From Lentisphaerota bacterium (GTDB taxonomy: Bacteria; Verrucomicrobiota; Kiritimatiellia; JAAZAB01), in assembly GCA_016188985.1 (NCBI GenBank), contig JACPGM010000013.1, forward strand, positions 1-43,795: DNA of 43,795 nucleotides, written 5' to 3'. Below are positions 19,285 through 27,760 of this stretch, piece after piece. The notes beneath the pieces were generated by a model. The model saw only the letters and a list, made by a program, of their open reading frames with translations, searched no databases and was not told the DNA's origin. The stretch's first letter is position 1, and each line of letters starts with the position of its first letter. The position numbers were made by a program, and so were the translations under genes.

Positions 19285-19587
19285 CTAACGTTTGGCCGCT
19301 GCGGCGTTGGTCTCGGCTTTTTCCAGGGTTACGCCCTGGGCCTGCAAAATCTTCAGATACTTTTCCGGGTCCTTTCTCGCCGCCTTTACACAAGGCTTGC
19401 AACACAGGTAGATGCGATAGCCCTCATAGTCCACGTAAAACATCTTCTCGATCCGTTTGCCCTCCATCACCGGACAGGTGGTTTGCGGTTTGTAGTCGGC
19501 CGCCGCCGCTCTGGGCGCGTTAGTCTCCTGGCTTAAGGCCAGCGCCGCCAGCGATACAATGATCGTGATTTTAATTAAGTGTTTCAT
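19285..19587 (-). CDS. Secreted TRASH/YHS-like metal-binding protein
   Basis: A 100-residue protein with a signal peptide (MKHLIKITIIVSLAALALS) and a short domain with CPVMEGK (C38), YVDYEGYRIYLCCKPC (C62, C63, C66) and KDPEKYL. This layout of Cys, aromatic residues and a terminal KDPEKYL is that of TRASH/YHS domains, which bind soft metals such as copper. I start it at ATG 19587 because the upstream extension lacks signal-peptide logic. Given the copper-dependent operon next door, a copper-handling role in the periplasm is plausible (inference). Confidence 0.78.
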   Translation of the reverse strand: MKHLIKITIIVSLAALALSQETNAPRAAAADYKPQTTCPVMEGKRIEKMFYVDYEGYRIYLCCKPCVKAARKDPEKYLKILQAQGVTLEKAETNAAAAKR

Positions 19588-19774
19588 GCTTTTCTCGCAG
19601 GGGGCCTTACAGGCGCAATGCACTACAAGCCGCGAGCCTGTCGTCTCGCGGCTACAGCGTCAATTCACCTGTAGCCGTCGGACTCGCTTGGGCGTAGCGC
19701 ACCGGCGAAGCCCGGCGTCAGGCCACCTGCCCGAGCGTCGGCCAGGAACGTTCAGAATAACGCACTCCCATCGG

Positions 19775-20488
19775 TTAGAAGCCAAAACCCGCCAGCATGC
19801 GGGCCTGGAGATCGTCAGCGCGATCATTCACGCCCAAAAGAGCGCCCGCGGTAACCCAGAAGGGACCGGTTTCCACGGAGACCGTCGGACCAACGGCATA
19901 TGCATTTTCCGTATAATTCCCTTTGGATTCCAATCCGAGGCTTAAGCCCGCCGGCAGATCGTAATTGACGCCGGCAGCATACTCATGTTCAGTTTCGCCG
20001 CCGCTCTCGAGCTCGCTCTTTACAATTGCGTTATAGGCCAGGTTGACCTTGCCGATATCCTTGGCCACGATCAACTTACCCTCGAGCACGTTGGCTTGCT
20101 CCAGACCGGCCTTGCGGATGTATTCCAGGTAAAGCACGGGGTCCACCAGGAACGCGCCGCTCTTGAAGAGCTTATAGCGCGTGCGGAGCTTGAAGCCTTC
20201 ATATTTGAAGCTGGCGGCGTTGGTACTAAAGCTCTGTTTCCAGGTCTGATACATGCTCAAGTCCCAGTTGTCGGTGAGCCCATATTCGAGCTCGCCCTGA
20301 TGCTCCCAGGTGCTGGCCTTGCTCACGCTGCTATCGGGCACTTTCGCCGTGAAATAATACTCTATCTCGGCGGTGCCCGCCGGCATGGTGAGATACTCAT
20401 AGGTCCAGACATAGCTGCGGTGATCGGCGTAACCGCCGGCCGCCAGGCCGGCCCAAAGAATCATGGTCGCAATCCGCTTCGCGTTCAT
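19775..20488 (-). CDS. Outer-membrane beta-barrel-like protein
   Basis: A 237-residue protein with a signal peptide (MNAKRIATMILWAGLAAGGY) and alternating short amphipathic strands throughout (EIEYYFTAKV, WDLSMYQTWK, FKLRTRYKLF, VNLAYNAIVK). The C-terminus MLAGFGF ends in Phe, as outer-membrane barrels do for BAM recognition. ATG 20488 is chosen because GGAGGT lies seven bases upstream; an ATG at 20503 overlaps that site. The substrate, if it is a channel, is unknown. A Fur box lies ~140 bases upstream, so iron or another metal likely controls it. Confidence 0.78.
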   Translation of the reverse strand: MNAKRIATMILWAGLAAGGYADHRSYVWTYEYLTMPAGTAEIEYYFTAKVPDSSVSKASTWEHQGELEYGLTDNWDLSMYQTWKQSFSTNAASFKYEGFKLRTRYKLFKSGAFLVDPVLYLEYIRKAGLEQANVLEGKLIVAKDIGKVNLAYNAIVKSELESGGETEHEYAAGVNYDLPAGLSLGLESKGNYTENAYAVGPTVSVETGPFWVTAGALLGVNDRADDLQARMLAGFGF

Positions 20489-20628
20489 GCTTTTTACCTC
20501 CATTTTTAGTTAAAACCTCGTATTCTGCATTCCCGACCCCACCCCCAACGTGTTTCCTCCTTTCCGGGCTTTAGCCCGCAGCCAACGCTCAATTCCCAGA
20601 GAAAGGGCCTTCGCGGGGGAGACTACTT

Positions 20629-20647
20629 GAAAATGATAATCATTGTC
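20629..20647 (-). promoter_or_regulatory. Fur box upstream of the beta-barrel gene
   Basis: GAAAATGATAATCATTGTC matches the classical 19-base Fur consensus GATAATGATAATCATTATC at 17 positions. It lies in an AT-rich patch unlike its surroundings, ~140 bases before the ATG of the outer-membrane-type gene. This suggests iron-responsive repression of that gene and perhaps of the downstream TRASH-like gene. Confidence 0.75.
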
Positions 20648-20693
20648 AAGATAATAATATAAAAAAATGCAACCCTCAGTTACAGGGGGGTAA

Positions 20694-20772
20694 AATGGCG
20701 CGACACGAGGTCGCCCCCTACGTAGGGCCTCAGCTTGCTGAGGCCATTGGATCGCCCCCCCCAATAACTGAC
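20694..20772. repeat. Dispersed repeat, copy 1 (other copy 36077-36236)
   Basis: Begins AAATGGCGCGAC and contains TACGTAGGGCCTCAGCTTGC then GCTGAGGCCATTGG, giving an internal palindrome CCTCAGCTTGCTGAGG. The copy at 36077-36236 has the same ends but a longer interior. Confidence 0.7.
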
Positions 20773-20971
20773 CCATTACAAAAAAATTAATGGAGGGGGG
20801 TGGCGCCCCTTAAAGGCCAAGGCCTGGCCGGTCAATTCCCGATTCCCGACGGCCAGGCACCGAGGGCCAGGTGGCCTACGAAAGGATTGCCGGCGGTGAA
20901 GAGTTCTACCTCGCGCCATACCTGGCATTTTGATATACATGCCATACAATATAACAGGTGATTTGGTTATG

Positions 20972-22267
20972 TCAACTGCTTTTATAGGATGAACTCATTT
21001 CAACCAGCGTTTCATCAGCCGCTACCAAGAAACCCTTGATAACAGCATCACTATGCGCTGCCGAGACGAAGCCAACCTCAAACTGGCTGGGTGGCAGGTA
21101 AAACCCGTGCTCAAGCATAGCGCGGAAAAACGCGGCATACTTATTTGTGTCACAGCGCTTCACGCCACTGAGATCCGTGGGTGCATCCTCGCAGAAAAAT
21201 GGCGTGAATACCCCGCCCAAGTGCGCGCAATGCAGCTTAATTCCGTTTTCATGGGCGGCAATATTAAGTCCCGCGGCCAACTGCGCCCCGAGACGGTCCA
21301 AAGCCGGATAATGATTTTCTGTCTTTAACAGCCGCAGCGTAGCCAACCCGGCCGCCACCGCCACCGGGTTGCCGCTCAACGTGCCGGCCTGGTAAACCGG
21401 ACCCAGCGGCGCCAGGCGCTCCATAATTTCTTTGCTTCCGCCCACGGCGCCGATCGGCAGGCCGCCGCCGATAATTTTGCCCAAGCAGGTCAGGTCCGGC
21501 GTAACCCCGCACAGAGCGCCATAGGTCGTGGCCGCGAAGCGGAAGCCGGTAATAACCTCGTCAAAAATCAGCAGCGCTCCGCACCGGCTGGCAACTTCGC
21601 GCAACCCTTCCAAAAATCCCGACGCCGGAAGGACCAGCCCCATATTCGCCGCCACGGGCTCGACAATAATGGCCGCCAGCTCCTCGCCAACGCGGCCGGC
21701 AATTTCGCGCACGGCGCTCAGATCATTATAGGCCAATACGATTGTATCGGCCGCCACCGCCGGCGGCACGCCGGCCGATGAGGTTATTCCGCCGGTGAGC
21801 AGACCGCTGCCGGCGGCGACCAGCATACCATCGGCGTGGCCGTGGTAGCAGCCGTCAAACTTGATGATTTTGTTCCGCCCGGTCCAGCCGCGCGCCAAGC
21901 GCAGGGCGGTCATAACCGCTTCCGTGCCTGAACTCACTAAGCGAACCATCTCCAAATAAGGAACCATTTCACACAGGCATTCGGCGAATTCCACCTCCCG
22001 GGGCGTATTGGCGCCGAAACTGGTCCCCTGGAGCGCGGCCTGGCAAACGGCCTCAACAACTTCCTTGCGGGCATGGCCCAGGATGAGCGGTCCCCACGAG
22101 CCGCAGAAATCAACCAGTTCGCGTCCTTCCACCGTGGTCAGGTGAGCACCTTGGCCACTGGCGATATAGACGGGGTTTCCGCCCACGGCCTTGAAGGCCC
22201 GCACGGGACTGTTCACCCCGCCCGGAATCACCTGGCATGCCCGCTCAAACAATGCTTGCGAATCCAT
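20972..22267 (-). CDS. hemL: Glutamate-1-semialdehyde 2,1-aminomutase
   Basis: A 431-residue class III PLP enzyme that turns glutamate-1-semialdehyde into 5-aminolevulinate, the second step of C5 tetrapyrrole synthesis. Landmarks are VIPGGVNSPVRAF near residue 15, the PLP-contacting DEVITGFR, and the Schiff-base Lys in LGKIIGGGLPIGA. The length is normal for the family. I place the start at ATG 22267, seven bases after the hemB stop. A continuous frame from hemB into hemL also exists, but only because hemB carries a frameshift; it is not a real fusion. Confidence 0.93.
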   Translation of the reverse strand: MDSQALFERACQVIPGGVNSPVRAFKAVGGNPVYIASGQGAHLTTVEGRELVDFCGSWGPLILGHARKEVVEAVCQAALQGTSFGANTPREVEFAECLCEMVPYLEMVRLVSSGTEAVMTALRLARGWTGRNKIIKFDGCYHGHADGMLVAAGSGLLTGGITSSAGVPPAVAADTIVLAYNDLSAVREIAGRVGEELAAIIVEPVAANMGLVLPASGFLEGLREVASRCGALLIFDEVITGFRFAATTYGALCGVTPDLTCLGKIIGGGLPIGAVGGSKEIMERLAPLGPVYQAGTLSGNPVAVAAGLATLRLLKTENHYPALDRLGAQLAAGLNIAAHENGIKLHCAHLGGVFTPFFCEDAPTDLSGVKRCDTNKYAAFFRAMLEHGFYLPPSQFEVGFVSAAHSDAVIKGFLVAADETLVEMSSSYKSS

Positions 22268-22274
22268 ATTTCGA

Positions 22275-23182
22275 TCAGCGTTCCCTAAAGATTTCGTCGT
22301 AGCGGTTGGCCCAGTAGGAAATGATGATGTCGGCGCCGGCGCGCATAATCGCCGCCGTGGCTTCCCGCGCCATTTCTCGCAAGTCGCCCCAACCCCGCTC
22401 GGCGGAGGCAATGAGCATGGCATACTCTCCGCTGACATGGTAAGCGGCAATGGGCAGGTGGGTGGCGGAGCGCAGCGGAGCGCCTGGCGCGAATCGCGGT
22501 TCGGCGCCTGATAGCCGCGCCGGTCACCGCTTTGCGGCGCCGATTTTTCGGCCTCGCGAAAAGGCCCGTAAAGCGCCGAAGCAAATTTTGAGGAATAGCT
22601 CATGATCAGCGTCCGGGTCGCTCCGGCGGCATCCAGCACCGCGCGAATGGCCTGCACCTGGCCATCCATCATGGCGCTGGGCGCCACGACGTCGGCGCCC
22701 GCGGCGGCATGCGAGAGAGCGACCTTCGCCAGGATGGCATTGGCCTGGTCATTATCCACGTCACCGGACACCGTCAAAGGCCCGCAATGACCATGCCGCG
22801 TATAGGCGCAAAGGCAGACATCGGTAAAAATCACCAGTTCCGGAAACGCCCGCCGCAGCTCCCGCAGCGCATTTTGAACAATGCCGTTCTCATGATAAGC
22901 GGCCTCGCCGGTAGCGTCCTTATCCTTTTCTTCGGTAACACCGAAGACCAGAATGCTGCCGATGCCCATGCGCACGACCCGGTCAAGCTCGGCCTTGAGC
23001 AGATCCACGCTCAGGCGGCTTTGCCCGGGCATAGCCTCAATCGGCTCACGGCGACGTTGGCCTTCAACCACAAACACCGGCCAGATGAACTTCTCCGGGC
23101 CGGGCAAGGGCGCATCGAAAATCCGGCGCAGGCTTGGCGTGCGCCGCAAGCGGCGCAAACGAACTTGGGGAAATGCACTCAT
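22275..23182 (-). pseudogene. hemB: Porphobilinogen synthase with internal deletion and frameshift
   Basis: The gene starts at ATG 23182 (GGAGGG six bases upstream), sharing one base with the stop of the preceding gene. The first ~235 codons are normal: the zinc cysteines in DVCLCAYTRHGHCG and the first active-site Lys in SYSSKFASALYGPFR are present. After NRDSRQALR (about 22478) the frame breaks. The correct C-terminus, LRSATHLPIAAYHVSGEYAM and on to NRYDEIFRER, continues in another frame and ends at 22275. Compared with E. coli HemB, about 27 codons are missing at the break, including the MVKPA segment with the second Schiff-base Lys. As written it cannot make active enzyme. Real decay or an assembly error are both possible; the otherwise intact pathway favours error or a second copy elsewhere. 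Confidence 0.85.
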
Positions 23183-25308
23183 CAAAGACCCTCCAAGGCC
23201 TTGTGCACATACATTCCGGCCAGCGCCGCCAGGCTGGCTTCAACGGTCGGCGCAGGACTGATCACGTCCGCCGCCAGACCGCGGGCTTTCAGGATGGCCA
23301 CGGTCGGCTGGCCGATGGCCACAATGGTTTTTCCTTTGAGCACTGCCCTACCCCACAACTCATCAAAGGCTTCCACGGCCGAGCCGCTGGCAAAAAAAAC
23401 CGCATCAAATACCGGCAAGGTATCGTAGATCAAACGTTCATTATGGTACAGGATACAATCATCCACCACCGCGCCCATCTGGCGCAAGGCCTCGGCCAGT
23501 TCGCCACCGGCTTTGGCGGACCTTAAGCGCAAGACCTTTGCGCCAGGCTTAATCAAGCTGAGCGCCACCTGCCGCAGGCCAAGCGCGCCAAAATCAGCCG
23601 ATGCCTCGGCCGCGGGCACGAACCGGAACTTCCGCATTTCGCCGGCGGTGCCCGGTCCACAGGCCATAAGTTTCGGGACCGCCCGCACATCGGTTCCCGC
23701 CTGACCCATCAGCTCATGAAAACAGCGCACCGCAGCGGGCGAAGTCAGAACCAGCCAGTTATATTGGCTGATTTGGCGCAGACATTCAAGCGCTTCGCGG
23801 CTGGGTGTCAAACGGATCAAGGGTCGCCGCACCGGCACACCGCCGAGGTCGTAGACTTGACCGGCGGCTTTATCCTGCAGATCATGGCTGCAGGTCAAGA
23901 GAATACGACGGCCGGCAAAAGCGCCGGCGTCCTTCCGGAAACCGAAGGCGCTCACCTCGCCAACGATAAGCAGTCCGGGCAGATCATCCTGGCGGCCAAC
24001 CAGCGCATCGGCCAGTTGGCCAAGCTCCGCGCGGACAATAGTTTCGTCATCATGTCCGGCATTGAACACCATGGCGGCCGGACACGCGGCGCTCGTGCCA
24101 TCGCCGATCATTTGCTGCGCGACCTCCTTGACCACGCCCGCGGCCATGAAAAAAACCACCGGCAGCCGGGCGCGCTCCTGACCGGTTACCGGCCCGAAAG
24201 TTCCGCCCTGCTGCCGCGGCGTCAGGACACAGAACCCGCGCGAGAGACCGCGCCTGGTAAGCAGCATGCCCGTTCCGGTCGTGGCGGCATTGAGACTGCT
24301 CACGCCGGGGATGACCCGGTAGGGCAAATGCAAACGCTCCAGCTCTTCAATTTCCTCGGCCAGGCGCCCAAAGAAACCGGGATCGCCCCCCTTGAGCCGG
24401 ACAACGCGATAGCCCTTGCGCGCCTTGGACGCAATCAGGGCGCTGATCTCGGTTTGACTCAGCGAATGTTGCCCGCAGCGTTTGCCCACGTCCACGCGCT
24501 GCGCGTCGGCCGGCAACGCTTCCAGCAACGCGGGGTCCAGGAGGGAATCGTGGAGACACACCTCGCAGCGGGACAGGGCGCGGAAGCCGGCAAGCGTGCA
24601 AGCGCCGGCATCGCCCGCGCCGGCGCCGATAAAGGTCACAGCCTTCACAAACAGGCTGCGCAAACGCAGAAAAAAAGCATCGCCGGCCTTGAAGGTCATA
24701 GCCAGCGCGCCCTGCCCTTCCGGCGGCGGCAGTTCCGCCAATGGAATCCACTCGGCAATCCGGTCTTCCCGGCCAAGCCGGCGCAGAGCCGCGCCGGCCA
24801 TTAGCGCCAGATCGCAGGCGCCCTGATCCAGTTGGCCGAGACGATCCTCGATATCGCCACGGATGGGCAGGAGCCGCGCGCCGGGGAAGCGTTTGCTACA
24901 AAAGTCCGCGCGCCGGGCGCTACTGACGCCCAAGCGCGGTTGGGCGGGCAGTTCCGCTATGCTTTTGCCCTTGGGCAGCACAATGGCATCGCGCGGGTCT
25001 TCGCGCCAAGGCAGCCAGCAGAAGTCCAGATTTGCGGGCAGCTCCTCGGGCAGATCCTTGGCGCTGTGGATGGCACAGTCCAGCTTGCCGGCGGAGAGCG
25101 CCTGATCCAAGTCGCGGGTAAAGAAATCCGGCGGACTCTCGCGCAGATCGCTGGCGCGGTCGCGGTCGCCGGGCGAGGAAAAGTGAACTTCTTCGAAGGC
25201 GATGCCCGGCAGCGCTGCTTGGAGGTTACGCAGCACGCCGCGGGCCTGGATCAGCGCCAATCTACTCGACCGCGTTCCCACTCGCAAAACTCTGGACGAT
25301 TTTTTCAT
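23182..25308 (-). CDS. HemC-CobA-HemD fusion: HMB synthase, uroporphyrinogen-III methyltransferase and synthase
   Basis: A 708-residue three-part protein. Residues ~1-220 are HemC: GTRSSRLALIQ, the catalytic D85 in HSAKDLP, and the RGDIEDRL loop. HemC's third domain, which carries the Cys that binds the dipyrromethane cofactor, is absent: EGQGALAM runs straight into CobA at ~222. CobA (~222-465) has FIGAGAGDAGACTL, VGKRCGQHSLSQ, VRLKGGDPGFFG and IPGVSSLNAA, the SAM-binding layout of SUMT. HemD (~468-700) starts at RRILLTCSHD. Together they would take porphobilinogen through hydroxymethylbilane and uroporphyrinogen III to precorrin-2, the siroheme branch. The start overlaps the end of the met8-hemA gene by 47 bases and the stop overlaps hemB by one. 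Confidence 0.88.
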   Translation of the reverse strand: MKKSSRVLRVGTRSSRLALIQARGVLRNLQAALPGIAFEEVHFSSPGDRDRASDLRESPPDFFTRDLDQALSAGKLDCAIHSAKDLPEELPANLDFCWLPWREDPRDAIVLPKGKSIAELPAQPRLGVSSARRADFCSKRFPGARLLPIRGDIEDRLGQLDQGACDLALMAGAALRRLGREDRIAEWIPLAELPPPEGQGALAMTFKAGDAFFLRLRSLFVKAVTFIGAGAGDAGACTLAGFRALSRCEVCLHDSLLDPALLEALPADAQRVDVGKRCGQHSLSQTEISALIASKARKGYRVVRLKGGDPGFFGRLAEEIEELERLHLPYRVIPGVSSLNAATTGTGMLLTRRGLSRGFCVLTPRQQGGTFGPVTGQERARLPVVFFMAAGVVKEVAQQMIGDGTSAACPAAMVFNAGHDDETIVRAELGQLADALVGRQDDLPGLLIVGEVSAFGFRKDAGAFAGRRILLTCSHDLQDKAAGQVYDLGGVPVRRPLIRLTPSREALECLRQISQYNWLVLTSPAAVRCFHELMGQAGTDVRAVPKLMACGPGTAGEMRKFRFVPAAEASADFGALGLRQVALSLIKPGAKVLRLRSAKAGGELAEALRQMGAVVDDCILYHNERLIYDTLPVFDAVFFASGSAVEAFDELWGRAVLKGKTIVAIGQPTVAILKARGLAADVISPAPTVEASLAALAGMYVHKALEGL

Positions 25309-26758
25309 ACAGGTCTTTATGTTCGGCCACGAGCTGTTTGCTCAGATCAAAGACCTTGACCATGTCCAGGATTTCGCGATGGTACCAGCGCTTCAAGCCA
25401 TCCAGGTCCACGACTTTGAGGTTGGGGGTGAGGTTATCCAGGGCCGGCTCGACATTGCGGGGCATAGCCAGGTCCACCATCAGGATTTCCCTGGTCTGAT
25501 CAAAGAAAGGCGCGTGGCCTTTATGCAGGATATAACCGGGGCTCGCCGCCGTGCAGACAATCACCTCAACCTTGGGAAGGATCGCGGGCAGATCATTGAA
25601 GGTGGAAAGCGTAATCCTTTTCTTCCATGATTCCGGCAAATCCGGCTTGTGAACATGGTAAGCCCACTCGCAGCTATGGCCCAGGTCAAGAAAGCGCTGA
25701 ACCAGGCCGGTGCCCACCAGCCCGGTGCCCAGCACGGCCACGCGTTTGCCGGCGAAGCCCGGGCATTCCGCCTGCAAATAATCCACGCAGAGATCCTCGA
25801 TCTCGCGGTTCTGCAGCAATGGCCCGGTCACATGGCGGATATCCTTCGAGAGATGCAGCGTGGCATTAATCCATTCTTGCATCATGCCGCCGGCCCAGCC
25901 TTGCTGCACGGCATAGGCAAGGGCCTCCTTGACCTGGGCGACAATATGATGCTCGCCCGGCGACTGCGAAAGCAAGCCCGCGCTTACCACGGCCACATGG
26001 TCAAACGCGTAAAAGCCGCGTTTGACATAATATTCCTCGTCTTTCAAGTGGAAGAACGCCATGATGCGTTTGAGCAGCTCCACAATGCCGGTTTCTTTGG
26101 AGACCACACCGATCAGCTCGATGCGGTTGCAGGTGTCCAGCAGCATGAACTCATGAACGCCCCAGACCTGCATCAGCATCTGGCCGGTCTGGTCCATGCG
26201 CTTGCCTACCAGGTGAAATGGTTCCCGCCGTTGAATGGAGAGCTGGTGATGGCTTGTGCCCACCACGATAAGGTCGGCGGTCTCCACCATTTGCAGATGC
26301 CGGGCGAGGTTATCTTTGACCAGCCGGCTGCGCCGGCAGGAACGCCCGCCCGATGAGACGGAGACGGTCAACATGCCATTGCGGAAGATGGCCGGGGTGA
26401 CGAAATCGCCGCCGGTCCAGTTGCCATCCACCGAGCAGCAAAGCATTTTACGCGCATGGCAGCATTTAAGGACATGGCGATTAAGCACTTTATCGTTGGT
26501 CGCGGCGAAAACCAGGAAGGCGCCATCCAGGTCGGAATCCTTGAATTCGCGCGGGAGATATTGGATAGCCTGCTCCGCGGCCAGCCGGCGGATTTCTTCA
26601 TCGGCCTGCGGTCCGATCACGGAAACAACGGCCTTGGCCTGCAGCAAGAGCTTTACTTTACGGGCGGCGACTTTCCCGCTGCCGATGACCAGGCAAGGCC
26701 TTTTTTCCATCAGCAGGCTGACTGGCAGCACTGTCTGCGCGTGAGGGTTAGTTTGCAT
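25262..26758 (-). CDS. Met8-HemA fusion: precorrin-2 dehydrogenase and glutamyl-tRNA reductase
   Basis: A 498-residue fusion. Residues ~10-157 match the N-terminal part of CysG/Met8: the NAD motif LVIGSGKVAARK, FAATND, the catalytic-type Asp111 in CSVDGN, and VSVSSGGRS. This part oxidises precorrin-2 to sirohydrochlorin and may also insert iron. From ~160 on it is HemA: VVGTSHHQLSIQ, the catalytic C210 in LLDTCNRIEL, GEHHIVAQVKEAL, and the NADPH motif VAVLGTGLVGTG. This part reduces glutamyl-tRNA to glutamate-1-semialdehyde. The fusion joins the first step of the pathway with the entry into siroheme. ATG 26758 is used; an in-frame GTG at 26779 is possible, and no ribosome-binding site is clear. 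Confidence 0.9.
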   Translation of the reverse strand: MQTNPHAQTVLPVSLLMEKRPCLVIGSGKVAARKVKLLLQAKAVVSVIGPQADEEIRRLAAEQAIQYLPREFKDSDLDGAFLVFAATNDKVLNRHVLKCCHARKMLCCSVDGNWTGGDFVTPAIFRNGMLTVSVSSGGRSCRRSRLVKDNLARHLQMVETADLIVVGTSHHQLSIQRREPFHLVGKRMDQTGQMLMQVWGVHEFMLLDTCNRIELIGVVSKETGIVELLKRIMAFFHLKDEEYYVKRGFYAFDHVAVVSAGLLSQSPGEHHIVAQVKEALAYAVQQGWAGGMMQEWINATLHLSKDIRHVTGPLLQNREIEDLCVDYLQAECPGFAGKRVAVLGTGLVGTGLVQRFLDLGHSCEWAYHVHKPDLPESWKKRITLSTFNDLPAILPKVEVIVCTAASPGYILHKGHAPFFDQTREILMVDLAMPRNVEPALDNLTPNLKVVDLDGLKRWYHREILDMVKVFDLSKQLVAEHKDLYEKIVQSFASGNAVE

Positions 26759-26912
26759 GGGCGCAATTTCATTTAGCACTTACGGCCAGGTAGGTCAAGC
26801 GGCAACCTTGCCATTGTCACACTGCTGAACCGGCCAAATGAATCCTAACCATAGGCCACGGAATATCCGGGGGCACTGATCCGGGCTACAGTCCAGCCAA
26901 CACTTCTGCCCG

Positions 26913-27203
26913 TTATTCTTTTGGTTCGGATCGATGATGATCCGCTCTGCGCTCGGGGACGGACACAGGACGCAATCCTTGCCGCTCGGCCAATTTCATG
27001 AACCACTTCTGCATCTCGACCAGACCGCTGGTCGGACGGGATTTGCCAAAATGACCGCCAATATCCAGCAAGGCATCAACAGCCTTATAATCGTATTGCC
27101 ATCTCCGCAGTTCCTCATTGCGGACACGTTCCAGTTCCGGGCCGGCCCGTTTCCATTGCTCAACGACTTTCCGCATCTGTTGCCGAGTTAAAGCGCCCTT
27201 CAT
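26913..27203 (-). CDS. Small helical partner of nucleotidyltransferase
   Basis: A 96-residue charged, helical protein starting MKGALTRQQMRKVVEQWKRA and ending in a basic tail. I do not recognise a named domain. The start codon overlaps the stop of the nucleotidyltransferase gene (ATGA), so the two are translated as a pair, the layout of many toxin-antitoxin-like or accessory modules. The residues GKSRPTSGLVEMQKWFMKL suggest a helical bundle. A longer upstream in-frame extension would overlap the partner gene and is rejected. Confidence 0.7.
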   Translation of the reverse strand: MKGALTRQQMRKVVEQWKRAGPELERVRNEELRRWQYDYKAVDALLDIGGHFGKSRPTSGLVEMQKWFMKLAERQGLRPVSVPERRADHHRSEPKE

Positions 27204-27760
27204 TCCGCTCCCAGAAGTTTCCTTACTTTCGCCAATATTTCCGGCGTTTCCTTGAGCTCGCACAATAACGTCAAATGCTTCAAAATATAACGGATATCCA
27301 AATGGCCCTGCCGACGCACAATTATTCCCTCGACATCGAGCCAATCCCTGGTTCGAGCGGCAAAGGCTTTCATAATCAACAAGTCTTCCGCCATGCAGGT
27401 TGTCAACGTCACTCCGGGCATAAATTCAAACGGCGCAGCACGCGCCATCATTTCATACTCAAACGGCAGTGCGCCAAATGAAACATCAACGTCTCTGCCA
27501 TTGGAAGTTGTCAGGAGCAGAACGCGGTTCCGCAGGGCAAACGGCAAAGCTTCCGGGATGCGCGCCTTAAAAGACTCCAGGAGCGGCACGGCATAAGATT
27601 CCTCTTCGCCAAACCCCGTCAGTAATGTGATATCCACGTCCAAAGTGGTGCGTGGTTCGCCCCAACGCTGAACAGCCAGGCCGCCAATGACGCAAAACTT
27701 CCATTGGCGCTCCTGCATGAAGTCCGAAACTTCTTTTGCCGCTTGATATAGCGGGTTCAT
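27200..27760 (-). CDS. Nucleotidyltransferase-fold protein (AbiEii-like)
   Basis: A 186-residue protein with the nucleotidyltransferase signature FCVIGGLAVQRWGEPRTTLDVDITL: a GG, an R-T/L motif and a D-x-D metal pair (D in LDVDI), with a third acid likely at DVDVSF-like GRDVDVSFG. This is the family of AbiEii toxins and of MNT-domain proteins. It is paired with the 96-residue gene in an ATGA overlap. The combination is a likely mobile two-gene module inserted between hemA and the ahb genes. Activity and target are unknown. Confidence 0.82.
   Translation of the reverse strand: MNPLYQAAKEVSDFMQERQWKFCVIGGLAVQRWGEPRTTLDVDITLLTGFGEEESYAVPLLESFKARIPEALPFALRNRVLLLTTSNGRDVDVSFGALPFEYEMMARAAPFEFMPGVTLTTCMAEDLLIMKAFAARTRDWLDVEGIIVRRQGHLDIRYILKHLTLLCELKETPEILAKVRKLLGAE

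Larger units (their letters stand above)
20489..20971. other. Intergenic region with Fur box and dispersed repeat
   Basis: No gene is supported. It holds a Fur box (20629-20647), a repeat copy (20694-20772), a TGGCAT-N10-ATGCCA inverted repeat (20923-20944) and a TACAAT promoter-like word (20945-20950). The last two sit before a seven-codon open frame that runs into the end of hemL and is probably a remnant of something deleted. Confidence 0.55.

Noticed and set aside
20923-20992. A promoter and seven-codon open frame (MSTAFIG) running into the hemL end
   Set aside because: The -35 match is weak and the frame is too short; it may be the stub of a lost gene, but nothing supports a present function.
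20972-23185. A HemB-HemL fusion protein of 737 residues
   Set aside because: The join exists only because hemB is frameshifted; the proper HemB C-terminus is in another frame with its own stop at 22275 and hemL has its own ATG at 22267.
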